A stretch of DNA of 64,000 nucleotides from Streptomyces iranensis (lineage in GTDB: Bacteria > Actinomycetota > Actinomycetes > Streptomycetales > Streptomycetaceae): assembly GCF_017874715.1 (NCBI RefSeq), contig NZ_JAGGLR010000031.1:1-64000 (forward strand), in the 5' to 3' direction. Position numbers and translations under genes: made by a program. This document shows positions 16,790-25,566 of the stretch, piece by piece (position 1 is the first letter of the stretch; each line of letters begins with the position of its first letter). The notes below the pieces were generated by a model. The model made no database searches, was not told the origin of the DNA, and saw only the letters and a list, made by a program, of their open reading frames with translations.

Positions 16790-18010
16790 GTGACATACGA
16801 CATCACCGCCATCCGCGCGCAGTTCCCCGCGCTGAAGGCCGGGTCGGCCCACTTCGACGGCCCGGGAGGCACCCAGACCCCGCTCCCCGTCATCGAGGCC
16901 GTCTCCGACGCGCTGGCCAACCCCCTGGCCAACCGCGGCCATCTCACCGCGGGGGAGCGCAACGCCGAGGCGCTCGTCCAGTCGGCCCGGCGGGCCATGG
17001 CTGACCTGCTCGGTGCCGACCCGGCCGGGATCGTCTTCGGGCGCAGCGCCACCGCCCTCATCTACGACTTCTCCCGCACCCTCGCCAAGACCTGGTCACC
17101 GGGCGACGAGATGGTGGTGTCCCGGCTGGACCACGACTCCAACATCCGCCCCTGGGTCCAGGCCGCCGAGGCCGCCGGGGCCACCGTGCGCTGGGCCGAC
17201 TTCGACCCCGCAACCGGCGAGCTGACCCCCGATGACATCAGTGCCCAGCTCGGCGATCGCACCCGGCTGGTGGCGGTCACCGCCGCCTCGAACCTGATCG
17301 GCACCCGCCCGGACATCCCGGAGATCTCCCGGCGGGTGCACGCGGCCGGGGCGCTGCTCCATGTGGACGGCGTGCACTACGCCGCCCACGCCCATGTCGA
17401 CATCCGGCGGCTCGGAGCGGACTTCTTCGTCTGCTCCCCCTACAAGTTCCTCGGCCCCCACCTCGGTGTCCTCGCAGGCAACCCCGAGCTTCTGGAGACC
17501 CTGACCCCGGACAAGCTGCTCCCCTCGACGAACGCCGTTCCCGAGCGCTTCGAATTCGGCACCCTGCCCTATGAATTCCTCGCAGGCACCCGCGCAGCCG
17601 TCGACTTCCTCGCCACCCTGGACCCCGGCGCCGAAGGCAGCCGCAGGGAGCGGCTGGCGTCGTCGTTCGCGGCCCTCGAGGAGCACGAGGCCACGCTGCG
17701 CGGGCGCATCGACGAGGGCCTGGCCGCACTGGACCCGCTCACCATCCACTCCCGCGCCGTGGACCGCACCCCGACCGTGCTGCTGACCATCGACGGCCAC
17801 GACACCACCGACGCCTACCGCTACCTCGCCGGCCGTGGCGTCGACGCCCCCTCCGGTTCGTTCTACGCGGTGGAGGCATCCCGCAGGCTGGGCCTGGGCG
17901 ACACCGGGGGACTGCGCATCGGCCTGGCCCCCTACACCAGCACCGAGGACGTGGACCGGCTGCTGGAGGCGCTCTCGGACTTCCTGCGCACTCCGGCCCC
18001 GCGAGGCTGA
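16790..18010 (+). CDS. Cysteine-desulfurase-like (class V aminotransferase) protein
   Basis: The 406-residue PLP enzyme starts at a GTG preceded by AAGGAG (16778-16783). The class V fold is recognisable from FDGPGGTQTP near the N-terminus, DHDSNIRPWV, LLHVDGVHYAAH (the Asp that contacts the pyridine ring) and CSPYKFLGPHLG with the cofactor lysine. It matches the 'cysteine desulfurase-like' subgroup rather than IscS or SufS, and no Fe-S assembly genes are nearby. The substrate is uncertain. Confidence 0.87.
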   Translation: MTYDITAIRAQFPALKAGSAHFDGPGGTQTPLPVIEAVSDALANPLANRGHLTAGERNAEALVQSARRAMADLLGADPAGIVFGRSATALIYDFSRTLAKTWSPGDEMVVSRLDHDSNIRPWVQAAEAAGATVRWADFDPATGELTPDDISAQLGDRTRLVAVTAASNLIGTRPDIPEISRRVHAAGALLHVDGVHYAAHAHVDIRRLGADFFVCSPYKFLGPHLGVLAGNPELLETLTPDKLLPSTNAVPERFEFGTLPYEFLAGTRAAVDFLATLDPGAEGSRRERLASSFAALEEHEATLRGRIDEGLAALDPLTIHSRAVDRTPTVLLTIDGHDTTDAYRYLAGRGVDAPSGSFYAVEASRRLGLGDTGGLRIGLAPYTSTEDVDRLLEALSDFLRTPAPRG

Positions 18011-18037
18011 CTCACCCCCGGCGCTCACCGGCCGGTC

Positions 18038-18607
18038 TCACTTCTCGGCGGCATCCCCTTCGAGGAGCCCCGCCACGAGTCCGCGGGCGTGCGCGGCGTC
18101 GAGCCCGGCGGGGCGGAAGAGGATGCGGTACATCAGAGGTGCCACGACATGGTCGACGACCGTCTCGACACCGGGGGTGTCCTCCCCGCGTCCGGCCGCG
18201 CGGGTCAGGATGACATCGACCTGGTCGGCGGCGTAGGCCGAGCACTGGCCGGCGTTGCTGCCGTCCGGGTCGCCCAGCAGGGCGTCGCGGATGTAGGCGC
18301 GTCCGGCCGGGGAGGCCATCTCGTCGAGGAACTGCTCGGCCCAGGCCGTCAGATCGGACGCCAGCCCGCCGTGGTCCTGCGGCGCGGTGTCGGGCCGCAG
18401 ACGCTCGACCGCCACGTCCGACAGCAGTTGCGCGAGGTCTCCCCAGCGGCGGTAGATCGTGGAGGGGGTGACCTCCGCGCGCTGGGCGATCAGCGGCACG
18501 GTCAGACCGTCGCGGCCCAGCTCCGCCTCGAGTTCGCGCACGGCGGTGTGCACCGCTGCCTGGACCCGGGCGCTGCGCCCCCCGGGGCGCACCATCTGCC
18601 TGCTCAT
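18038..18607 (-). CDS. TetR family transcriptional regulator
   Basis: A 189-residue TetR protein with helix-turn-helix VPLIAQRAEVTPSTIYRRWGDLAQL and a longer C-terminal domain of the type seen in TetR_C_11 regulators. A motif CCTTAAAGCAAA upstream of its start (18614-18625) recurs as CCTTAAGGCAAA in the amidase/hydrolase divergent promoter (about 20339-20350). That suggests it controls itself and those genes. It lies just downstream of the amidase on the same strand. Confidence 0.88.
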   Translation of the reverse strand: MSRQMVRPGGRSARVQAAVHTAVRELEAELGRDGLTVPLIAQRAEVTPSTIYRRWGDLAQLLSDVAVERLRPDTAPQDHGGLASDLTAWAEQFLDEMASPAGRAYIRDALLGDPDGSNAGQCSAYAADQVDVILTRAAGRGEDTPGVETVVDHVVAPLMYRILFRPAGLDAAHARGLVAGLLEGDAAEK

Positions 18608-18613
18608 TCATCC

Positions 18614-18640
18614 ACCTTAAAGCAAATTTCTAGCTTCTAG
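18614..18640. promoter_or_regulatory. Operator-like motif upstream of tetR
   Basis: CCTTAAAGCAAA followed by TTTCTAG and CTTCTAG lies a few bases upstream of the TetR start. The first 12 bases match, with one change, the motif before the metallo-beta-lactamase gene about 1.7 kb away. It is probably the binding site of this TetR. Confidence 0.5.
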
Positions 18641-18675
18641 GGAACGATGTGTCCCGGGGTTGCTCAGCGGACGCG

Positions 18676-20067
18676 TCAGGCCGCGTCCGCCGGCTCGCGG
18701 GCGGGCCGCGTCCGCTCGTAGGCGTGACCGACCCGCAGGAGCACGCCTTCCCCGAGCGGCCGCCCGAGCAGTTGCATGCCGATCGGCAGGCCGGCCGTGT
18801 CGTGGCCGACCGGGAGGGACAGCGACGGCACTCCGGTGAGGTTGGCGGGGGCCGAGAGGCGCACATAGGCGTCGGAGACGGCTTCGACGGTGCCGTCCGG
18901 CCAGGTGATCGTCTCCTGGCCGGACGGCACCGCGGTCGCCGGGACCGCCGGGGCGGCGATCACATCGACGTCCTCCAGCATGCGCGCCCACTCCCGCCGC
19001 ATCAGGGTCCGGGACCGCTGGGCGCGCAGATGGTCCCCGGCGGGCATCAGCTCGCCCGCCTCCAGCAGGATGCGCACATCCGCCTGGTACAGCTCGGGTG
19101 CCGCGCGCAGGGTGCGCTCGTGGTAGGCGGTGGCCTCCGGCACCATCAGGCCCCACTGAGTGGCCTGGATGTAGCGGGTCATCGGGATCTCGACCTCGAC
19201 GAGGCGGGCGCCGAGGGCCTCGAGCCGGTCGACGGCCCGCCGGACCGCGGCCTCCACCTCCGCGTCGACGCGCTCGAAGTAGTAGTTGCGCGGCACGCCG
19301 ACGCGCAGTCCCGTCAGGTCCCCGGCCGGGCCCGGCCGGTAGTCCCGCGGGGGGACGGCCAGGGAGGCGGGGTCGCGGGGGTCGTGCCCGGCGAGGACCG
19401 CCAGGACCAGGGCCTGGTCCTCGACGGTGCGGGTGAGGGGGCCGACGTGGTCCAGCGACCACGACAGGGAGGTGACGCCGTGGCGGGGGACGAGGCCGTA
19501 CGTGGGCTTGAGGCCGACGACCCCGTTGAGCGCGGCGGGGACGCGGATGGATCCGCCGGTGTCGGTGCCCAGGGCGAAGGTCGCGGTGCCCGCGGCGACG
19601 GCCACGGCGGATCCGCCGCTGGAGCCTCCCGCGACCCGGCCGGTGTCCCAGGCGTTGCGGGTCTGCGGGGTGGTCAGCCCGTAGGCGAACTCATGGGTGT
19701 GGGTCTTGCCGACCAGGACGGCGCCGGACGCGCCCAGGCGGGCGGCGACCGTGCTGTCCGCCTGCGCGCGGTGGTCGGCGCGGACCCGGGAGCTCGCGGT
19801 GGTGGCCACACCCGCGACGTCGATCAGGTCCTTCAGGCCCATCGGGATGCCGTGCAGCGGGCCGCGGAGGCGGTCGGCCGCGGCGTCGTCCGCGGCCGCG
19901 CGCGCCGCCCGGCGCGCCCGCTCCGCCGTCACCGTGGCGTAGGCGTTCAGCCGGGGTTCCAACCGCTCGACGCGGTCCAGGACGGAGTCCACCAGCTCGA
20001 CGGGGGACAGCCGCCCGGTCCGGATCGCGTCGGCGGCCTCGGTGAGGGACAGCTCATACGGCCGCAT
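18676..20067 (-). CDS. Amidase signature family hydrolase (AtzE/GatA-like)
   Basis: The protein has 463 residues from the ATG at 20067, which has GAGAGGAG just upstream. The amidase Ser-cisSer-Lys triad is present: Lys in VLVGKTHTHEFAYG, the GGSSGGSAVAVAAG loop, and the nucleophile in GTDTGGSIRVPAALNG. These enzymes hydrolyse amides, ureas or biuret-type compounds in the cytoplasm. The start overlaps by 14 bases the end of a small AtzG-like gene, the arrangement of AtzE-AtzG (1-carboxybiuret hydrolase) and related amidase/GatC-like pairs. Confidence 0.88.
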   Translation of the reverse strand: MRPYELSLTEAADAIRTGRLSPVELVDSVLDRVERLEPRLNAYATVTAERARRAARAAADDAAADRLRGPLHGIPMGLKDLIDVAGVATTASSRVRADHRAQADSTVAARLGASGAVLVGKTHTHEFAYGLTTPQTRNAWDTGRVAGGSSGGSAVAVAAGTATFALGTDTGGSIRVPAALNGVVGLKPTYGLVPRHGVTSLSWSLDHVGPLTRTVEDQALVLAVLAGHDPRDPASLAVPPRDYRPGPAGDLTGLRVGVPRNYYFERVDAEVEAAVRRAVDRLEALGARLVEVEIPMTRYIQATQWGLMVPEATAYHERTLRAAPELYQADVRILLEAGELMPAGDHLRAQRSRTLMRREWARMLEDVDVIAAPAVPATAVPSGQETITWPDGTVEAVSDAYVRLSAPANLTGVPSLSLPVGHDTAGLPIGMQLLGRPLGEGVLLRVGHAYERTRPAREPADAA

Positions 20068-20263
20068 CGTGCCGCTCCTCTCCCGCGCGGTAGGCGGGGG
20101 CGGGCGGGGTGTCGCCGAAGTCCAGCTCGCGCAGGACGGCGACGACGGCGTGGATGTGGTTGGCGGTGGCCGCCGCGGCGGCGTGGCGCTCGGCCGGCAG
20201 CGGGAGCCCGGCGCGTGCGGCCCAGCGGGCCGCCTCCGGAGGGGTGAGTTCTGCGGCGGACAA
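20054..20263 (-). CDS. Small AtzG-like (DUF4089/GatC-like) amidase accessory subunit
   Basis: A 69-residue protein (MSAAELTPPEAARWAARAGL start) that is mostly helical and ends with a PPAPAYR tail. In AtzG and GatC such a tail wraps along the amidase. It overlaps the amidase start by 14 bases, so the two are translationally coupled. AtzG stabilises AtzE in the known system; here it probably performs the same structural role. The assignment rests on size, tail and gene order rather than strong motif identity. Confidence 0.7.
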   Translation of the reverse strand: MSAAELTPPEAARWAARAGLPLPAERHAAAAATANHIHAVVAVLRELDFGDTPPAPAYRAGEERHDAAV

Positions 20264-20299
20264 GGTGTCTCCCTCAACGAGGTCTCATCGAGACAAAAG

Positions 20300-20362
20300 C
20301 TAACTGTTTGCGTTAGTCGACTGTAAGGCCTACGGTGCCTTAAGGCAAACAGATTGCGTTTA
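20300..20362. promoter_or_regulatory. Two operator-like dyads in the amidase / MBL-hydrolase divergent promoter
   Basis: CTAACTGTTTGCGTTAG (20300-20316) is an inverted repeat, and TTAAGGCAAACAGATTGCG (20340-20358) followed by TTTA is a related imperfect dyad. Both share the GCAAACAG/CTGTTTGC core. They lie between the AtzG-like start (20263) and the MBL start (20376), the place expected for a TetR repressing both directions. Confidence 0.6.
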
Positions 20363-20375
20363 GAGAGAGCGGGTC

Positions 20376-21314
20376 ATGCACGCATCCCAGGCCATGCACA
20401 CACCCCAGGCCATGCCACCCCAGGCCATCGACATCCCCTTCTGGACCGTGGGCGACATCGCCGTCCACCGCATCGACGAGGTGCTCCTGCCGCCGCGGAC
20501 CGGCCCGTGGCTGCTGCCCGACGCCACCGCGGACGTGGTCTCGCGACAGGACTGGCTGCGCCCCGACTTCGCCGACCAGGACGGCACCCTGCGCATCGCC
20601 AGCCACAGCTTCGCCTTCGAGGTGGGCGGGGCGCGGGTCCTGGTCGACACCGGCATCGGCAACGGCAAGACGCGGGCCAACCCGGCCTGGCACGGTCTGC
20701 GGACGGACTACCTGGAGCGCCTGGCCGCCGCCGGGTTCGCCCGGGAATCCATCGACCTGGTGATCCTCACCCATCTGCACACCGACCACGTCGGCTGGAA
20801 CACCCACGAGGTGGACGGCGCGTGGGTGCCCACCTTTCCCCACGCGCGCTACCTCACCTCCCGCACCGAGCGGGAGTTCTGGGCGACCTACGACATGGAC
20901 GAGCCGCGCACCCAGATGTTCCTCGACTCCGTGATCCCGGTCGAGGACGCGGGACGGCTCGACCTGGTCGACGTCCCGGACGAGGGCACCGAGGTCATCC
21001 ACGGACTGCGGCTGATCCCCACGCCCGGCCACACCCCCGGCCATATCGCCCTCCAGCTCGACAGCCGCGACGAGCGGGCGCTGATCACGGGCGACTGCGT
21101 TCACCACCCCGTTCAGCTCGCCCACCCCGCCATCGGCTCGTGTGTCGACATCGCCCCCGAGCAGTCCGAGGCCACCCGCCACAAGCTCTTCGGAGCCCTC
21201 GCCGACACCGGCACCCTTCTGCTGGGCACCCACTTCCCGCCGCCCACCGCCGGTCATGTGATCACCCACCAGAACGCCTACCGGCTCTCGCCCGTGCTCC
21301 CCGGCGCGCGCTGA
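20376..21314 (+). CDS. Metallo-beta-lactamase fold hydrolase (AHL-lactonase / organophosphate-hydrolase-like)
   Basis: A 312-residue protein with the zinc motif HLHTDHVGWN near residue 132, a second His in PTPGHTPGH, and TGDCVHHP. The order fits the cytoplasmic MBL lactonase/methyl-parathion-hydrolase group. The N-terminus carries three copies of CCCAGGCCAT, so several in-frame ATGs are possible (20376, 20394, 20412); the first was chosen. It is divergent from the amidase pair and probably co-regulated with it. Confidence 0.85.
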   Translation: MHASQAMHTPQAMPPQAIDIPFWTVGDIAVHRIDEVLLPPRTGPWLLPDATADVVSRQDWLRPDFADQDGTLRIASHSFAFEVGGARVLVDTGIGNGKTRANPAWHGLRTDYLERLAAAGFARESIDLVILTHLHTDHVGWNTHEVDGAWVPTFPHARYLTSRTEREFWATYDMDEPRTQMFLDSVIPVEDAGRLDLVDVPDEGTEVIHGLRLIPTPGHTPGHIALQLDSRDERALITGDCVHHPVQLAHPAIGSCVDIAPEQSEATRHKLFGALADTGTLLLGTHFPPPTAGHVITHQNAYRLSPVLPGAR

Positions 21315-21398
21315 CGCGCCCCTCCGCGGGTGGTGGTGTTCGCCCGGATGTTCCCGTAGGGGCGGTATTGGGGCCGGGGCGGTGCGACGGGCAGGCTC

Positions 21399-22628
21399 GT
21401 GGGTGCTGTGCCTGCTTCGTATGGGAAGGGGTCTCCCTTGGCCGGTGTGTTGCCGCGTGGCGATCGGCTGCCGTCGTTGACGGGGCTTCGCTTTCTGCTG
21501 GCCGGTGTGGTGCTGGCGGGCCATGTGCTGACGCTGGGCAGATTCTTCGAGGACCAGGGGGTCTATGAGGCCGCCGACGCCTCGTCCATGGCGAGCGCGG
21601 CGGCGGTCTCCTCGTTCTTCCTGCTGAGCGGTTTCGTACTGGCGTGGAACGCCTCTCCGGGCGACACCGCCGTCCGGTTCTGGCGCCGCCGGCTGGTGAA
21701 GATCTTCCCCAACCATGTGGTGACCTGGTCGCTGATGCTGGGCCTGCTCATGGCGACGGGCACCGCCGCGCTGCTTCCGGTGCCGGACCCGGGGCTGGGG
21801 GAGGCGGTCCGGAATCTGCTGCTGGTGCACGCCTGGGTGCCGGACATGGCCGATTTCAGCAGCGTCAATCCGGTGACCTGGTCCATCTCCTGCGAGGCGT
21901 TCTTCTACCTCCTCTTCCCCCTGCTGATCCGGCCGGTGCGCGCGCTGCCGGAACGGCTGCTCCGGCCGGTGATCGCCCTGGTGGCGGCGCTGGTGGTGAC
22001 GATGCCGCTGGTGGCGATGGCCGTCACCGACGAGGCGGCTCCCGGGAGTTGGTCGCCGCTCTCGACGGAGCGCTGGTGGCTGATCTACTTCTTCCCACCG
22101 GTGCGGCTGCTGGAGTTCGTCCTCGGACTGGTGCTCGCGCGGGCGGTCCAGCTCGACCGCTGGCCGACGCTGCGTCCGCGGTGGCCGCTGCTCGCCCTGG
22201 CGGGAGTGTTCGCGGCGCGGACGGAGCTGCCGGAGGAGTACCTGTGGGGAGCCGCGACCTGTCTGCCGATGGCCGCCCTCATCCCGGCCATCGCCACCCG
22301 CGATATCGAAGGGCGGGAGAGCCGGCTTGGGCGCCGCGGCCTGGTGGTGCTGGGCGAGGCGTCGTTCGCGCTGTACATGGTCCACTTCCCGCTGCTGTAC
22401 GAGATCCGGGTGCTGCTGGACCGGCGGACGTTCGACACGGTGACCGCCGCGCTGTTGTCCGTGGTGGTGTCGGCGTTCTGTGTGGCGGTGTCGCTGATGC
22501 TGTGGCGCGGTGTCGAGGTGCCGATGATGCGCCACTTCGCCCGCCCCCGCGGCCGTTCCGTACCGGCTGCCGGGCCCGCGCCCGGCGACCAGACCGCACC
22601 GCTGCGCCAGCAGGACCCCGCGCCATGA
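21399..22628 (+). CDS. Acyltransferase 3 family membrane protein (OafA/YrhL-like)
   Basis: A 409-residue multi-pass membrane protein. The first segment SLTGLRFLLAGVVLAGHVL has the R and H characteristic of acyltransferase-3 proteins (usually RxxA...H), and about ten further hydrophobic segments follow. FFLLSGFVLAW, the RR pair in FWRRRLVKIFPNH and WSISCEAFFYLLFPLL are family hallmarks. These enzymes move acyl groups across the membrane onto sugars, lipids or antibiotics. The GTG at 21399 is assumed; a Pro/Gly-rich tail ends the protein. The acceptor is unknown. Confidence 0.85.
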   Translation: MGAVPASYGKGSPLAGVLPRGDRLPSLTGLRFLLAGVVLAGHVLTLGRFFEDQGVYEAADASSMASAAAVSSFFLLSGFVLAWNASPGDTAVRFWRRRLVKIFPNHVVTWSLMLGLLMATGTAALLPVPDPGLGEAVRNLLLVHAWVPDMADFSSVNPVTWSISCEAFFYLLFPLLIRPVRALPERLLRPVIALVAALVVTMPLVAMAVTDEAAPGSWSPLSTERWWLIYFFPPVRLLEFVLGLVLARAVQLDRWPTLRPRWPLLALAGVFAARTELPEEYLWGAATCLPMAALIPAIATRDIEGRESRLGRRGLVVLGEASFALYMVHFPLLYEIRVLLDRRTFDTVTAALLSVVVSAFCVAVSLMLWRGVEVPMMRHFARPRGRSVPAAGPAPGDQTAPLRQQDPAP

Positions 22629-22651
22629 CTCAGGCGGCCGGTTCGCATCGC

Positions 22652-23752
22652 TCAGCCTGACGACGTGGCGACGCGTACGCGGTGGCTTTCGCCGTCGGAG
22701 AGGAACGACGCCAGTTCCCGGCCCTCCTCTCCGACGGCGGTACGGTCGGCCGAGGAGAGACGGCCCAGCGGGGTGACGACCACGGTGGCGGCGTCGACCC
22801 TCCAGGTCGCGGCGACACGGCCGTCCACCAACACCACGCGCTCCCCGGCGACCGACAGGCCGCGGTGGGCGTCGTCGATGATCCGGCCGCGGTCGTGGTA
22901 ACCGAGGATCGCGTTGTCGAACGCGGGCAGGAACCGCACCGGCGCGGGGGTGTCGGGGTCGGGCCGTGGCGCGTCGGGGAGGTCGAACAGCTCCCGGCCG
23001 CGTTCATCGCGGAAGGTGACCAGTTCCTCCCGTATCGCCGCCACCGCGGCCGGGAGCCCGGCGAGGCCGCACCAGGCGCGCAGATCGGCCGAGGCCGCGG
23101 GGCCGAAGGCGGCCAGATAGCGCCGTACCAGCGCCTGCCCGACCGGGTCGGAGCCGTCGGGGGCGGGCGGGTCCACGGGTTGGCCCAGCCAGGAGGAGAG
23201 CAGGACGTTACGCACCCCTCCCCGGGAACGCCACAGCCCGCGCGGCGGCGTCTGCGCCACCGGGACGAGGGCGGCGATCAGCATCTCGCCCAGTGCCCGC
23301 GGTGCCGGGGCGGGCCAGCGGTCGGCCAGCGTCCGCACCAGCTCGGCCATCGAGCGGGGCTCGCCGTCGGCCATCACCGCCCAGCCCGCGGCGGCGAGTT
23401 CGTCGAGGTCCATCCCCTCCAGCTCGCGGCGGTAGGTCCCGAGCACCCGCTGACGCAGCATGGCGTCGTGGCGGGCTCGCCAGGCCACGACGTCATCGGC
23501 GGTGAGGAGATGGACGGTGCGGCGCATGAGGTGGGTCCGCACCACGCTTCGCCCGGTCAGCAGGTCGGAGAGGGCGCCCGGGTCGAACGCGCGCAGCCGT
23601 GACCAGAGCCCGGTGAACGGCTCCTGCGGTTCCTGCGCCTGCAGGCCACACAGATGCGCGACGGCGTCGCGGACCGGTAGGCCGGCGCGATCGAGCAGCA
23701 ACTGCCGGGCGAGCGCCGCACGGCCCAGCGCCCGGTTGCCGAGAACGGTCAT
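22652..23752 (-). CDS. AlkZ-like winged-helix DNA glycosylase family protein
   Basis: A 366-residue protein of the HTH_42 superfamily: ALARQLLLDRAGLPVRDAV, then the QAQ motif in GLQAQEPQ that marks DNA-repair glycosylases such as AlkZ, and the RTHLMRRTVHLLTADD block. AlkZ unhooks interstrand crosslinks or alkylated bases. Its ATG overlaps the stop of the upstream aldo/keto reductase by 4 bases (ATGA), so the two are co-translated. The combination hints at a response to a reactive natural product or alkylator, but no toxin-biosynthesis genes are adjacent. Confidence 0.8.
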   Translation of the reverse strand: MTVLGNRALGRAALARQLLLDRAGLPVRDAVAHLCGLQAQEPQEPFTGLWSRLRAFDPGALSDLLTGRSVVRTHLMRRTVHLLTADDVVAWRARHDAMLRQRVLGTYRRELEGMDLDELAAAGWAVMADGEPRSMAELVRTLADRWPAPAPRALGEMLIAALVPVAQTPPRGLWRSRGGVRNVLLSSWLGQPVDPPAPDGSDPVGQALVRRYLAAFGPAASADLRAWCGLAGLPAAVAAIREELVTFRDERGRELFDLPDAPRPDPDTPAPVRFLPAFDNAILGYHDRGRIIDDAHRGLSVAGERVVLVDGRVAATWRVDAATVVVTPLGRLSSADRTAVGEEGRELASFLSDGESHRVRVATSSG

Positions 23753-24789
23753 CGTGCCACCGCGGCGCGCTCGTCGGCCGATCGCCGCCGTAGCGCCGGG
23801 CGTTCGACGGACGGCGGGGTGTAGGACACATCGAGCGGGCCGATGTCGGTTCCGGCCGCCACGATCCGGTCGATCCGGTCGAGGACCTCGTCATCGAGGG
23901 TGACCGCGGCCCCGGCCAGGAGATCCGCCAACTGCTCCATGGTGCGTGGCCCGATGATGGCCGAGGTGACGCCGGGATGGGTGATGGCGAAGGCCATCGC
24001 CAGATGGGTCAGCGCCAGACCGGCCTCCTCGGCCAGCGGGATGAGCCGCTCCACGGCGTCGAGTTTGCGCTCGTCGGTCAGATGCCGGGGCACCCACCTC
24101 ATCCGCGCGTTCCGCACCGTGGGCCCGCCCTTGCGGTAGCGGCCGGTGAGCAGGCCCATCGCCAGCGGACTCCACACCAGCACGCCCATGCCGTAGCGCT
24201 GGCAGACCGGCAGGACCTCCCGCTCGATGGCGCGGTTGAGGATGGAGTACGGGGGCTGCTCGGTGCGGAAGCGGTGCAGTCCGCGCCGGTCGGCGACCCA
24301 CTGCGCCTCGACGATCTCCGAGGCCGGGAGGTTGGAGGACCCGATGGCGCGCACCTTGCCGCTGCGCACCAGATCGGTCAGGGCGGAGAGCGTCTCCTCG
24401 ATATCGGTGTGCGGGTCGGGATGGTGTACCTGATAGAGGTCGATGTGGTCGGTCCCCAGACGCCGCAGCGACCGCTCGACCTCGGCGATGATCCAGCGCC
24501 GGGAGCTGCCGCCACGGTTGGGGCCCTCACCCATCGTGCCGTTGACCTTGGTGGCCAGCACGATGTCGTCACGCCGCCCCTTCAGCGCCTTGCCCACGAT
24601 GTCCTCGGACTCCCCGTGGGGTCCGTACACATCGGCGGTGTCGATGAAGTTGATCCCCGAGTCCAGCGCCCGGTGGATGATCCGGACACAGTCGTCGTGA
24701 TCGGGGTTGCCCGCCTGGCCGAACATCATCGTGCCCAGGCAGTAGGGGCTGACCCGGATACCGGTCCGCCCCAGCTCACGCGTCTTCAC
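23749..24789 (-). CDS. Aldo/keto reductase
   Basis: The protein has 346 residues from the GTG at 24789 (VKTRELGRTGIRVS), with AGGGAA upstream; the longer frame to 24855 lacks family similarity. Motifs are DTADVYGPHGESE, LATKVNG, DLYQVHHPDP and AIIGPRTMEQL. The gene overlaps the AlkZ-like gene by 4 bases and is the promoter-proximal member of the pair. It is a paralogue of the enzyme at 9135-10154 by motif, though not closely similar. The substrate is unknown. Confidence 0.9.
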   Translation of the reverse strand: MKTRELGRTGIRVSPYCLGTMMFGQAGNPDHDDCVRIIHRALDSGINFIDTADVYGPHGESEDIVGKALKGRRDDIVLATKVNGTMGEGPNRGGSSRRWIIAEVERSLRRLGTDHIDLYQVHHPDPHTDIEETLSALTDLVRSGKVRAIGSSNLPASEIVEAQWVADRRGLHRFRTEQPPYSILNRAIEREVLPVCQRYGMGVLVWSPLAMGLLTGRYRKGGPTVRNARMRWVPRHLTDERKLDAVERLIPLAEEAGLALTHLAMAFAITHPGVTSAIIGPRTMEQLADLLAGAAVTLDDEVLDRIDRIVAAGTDIGPLDVSYTPPSVERPALRRRSADERAAVAR

Positions 24790-24886
24790 AGTCGCGCCGT
24801 TCCCTTCGGTTCCTTGGCTCTTGGGGTCCGGAGCCGCGCCGGTGACGGCCGTCACCGGCGCGGCTCAGAGGAGATCCGGTCGGCGG

Positions 24887-25465
24887 TCAGCCGGACTTCT
24901 GCCCGTCGAGCGACTCGCGGATGATGTCCGCGTGCCCGGCGTGCTGGGCGGTCTCGGCGATGACGTGCATCAGCACCCGGCGCACGCTGTGCTCCGCCCC
25001 CGGCTCGTTCCAGGGCGCCTCCGGCAGCGGATGCGTCGCCGACAGGTCGGGGACGGCGGTGATGATCTCCTCGCTCCGGGCGGCGACCTCCTCATAGCGC
25101 TCGAGGATCCCGGCCAGCGTCTCACCGGGCAGCATCTGGAAGTTGTTCTGGTTGTCGATCGCCCACTGCGGGATCTCACGTGCGGTACCGGCCGCGAGGT
25201 CGGCCCAGGTGACACCGTCGGGCAGGTCGAAACGCAGCGCCGAAGGGCCTTCGAGTACGAAGCGCAGCCATCCTTCCTCGATGGCCGCGACGTGCTTGAT
25301 CAGCCCGCCCAGGCACAGCGCGCTGGCCGTCGGACGCTCGCCGGCCTGCTCGTCGCCGAGCCCGCGCACCGTGTTGGTGAGGGCGGATCGCGCGGTGGCG
25401 AGCTCGGCGAGCAGATCGGCCCGCTCGCTGTGGAGTTCGGAGGAGGGCATGGTGGTGGCGGTCAC
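24887..25465 (-). CDS. DinB superfamily protein (DUF664-type)
   Basis: A 192-residue four-helix-bundle protein. His residues in LIKHVAAIEEGW, RRVLMHVIAETAQHAGHADIIRE (two adjacent segments) correspond to the metal-binding triad of the DinB/YfiT fold. Members include mycothiol-dependent transferases and uncharacterised metalloenzymes. It is divergent from the WYL regulator at 25567, which likely controls it. The precise reaction is unknown. Confidence 0.85.
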   Translation of the reverse strand: MTATTMPSSELHSERADLLAELATARSALTNTVRGLGDEQAGERPTASALCLGGLIKHVAAIEEGWLRFVLEGPSALRFDLPDGVTWADLAAGTAREIPQWAIDNQNNFQMLPGETLAGILERYEEVAARSEEIITAVPDLSATHPLPEAPWNEPGAEHSVRRVLMHVIAETAQHAGHADIIRESLDGQKSG

Positions 25466-25566
25466 GGTGATCGGGTCCTTCTGGTCGTACTGGTTGTTCT
25501 GACGGAGACAACAGTCGCAGCGGAAGCGGACAGGTTGTGGCCGCTACCCGGAGCAGAATGGGAGTC

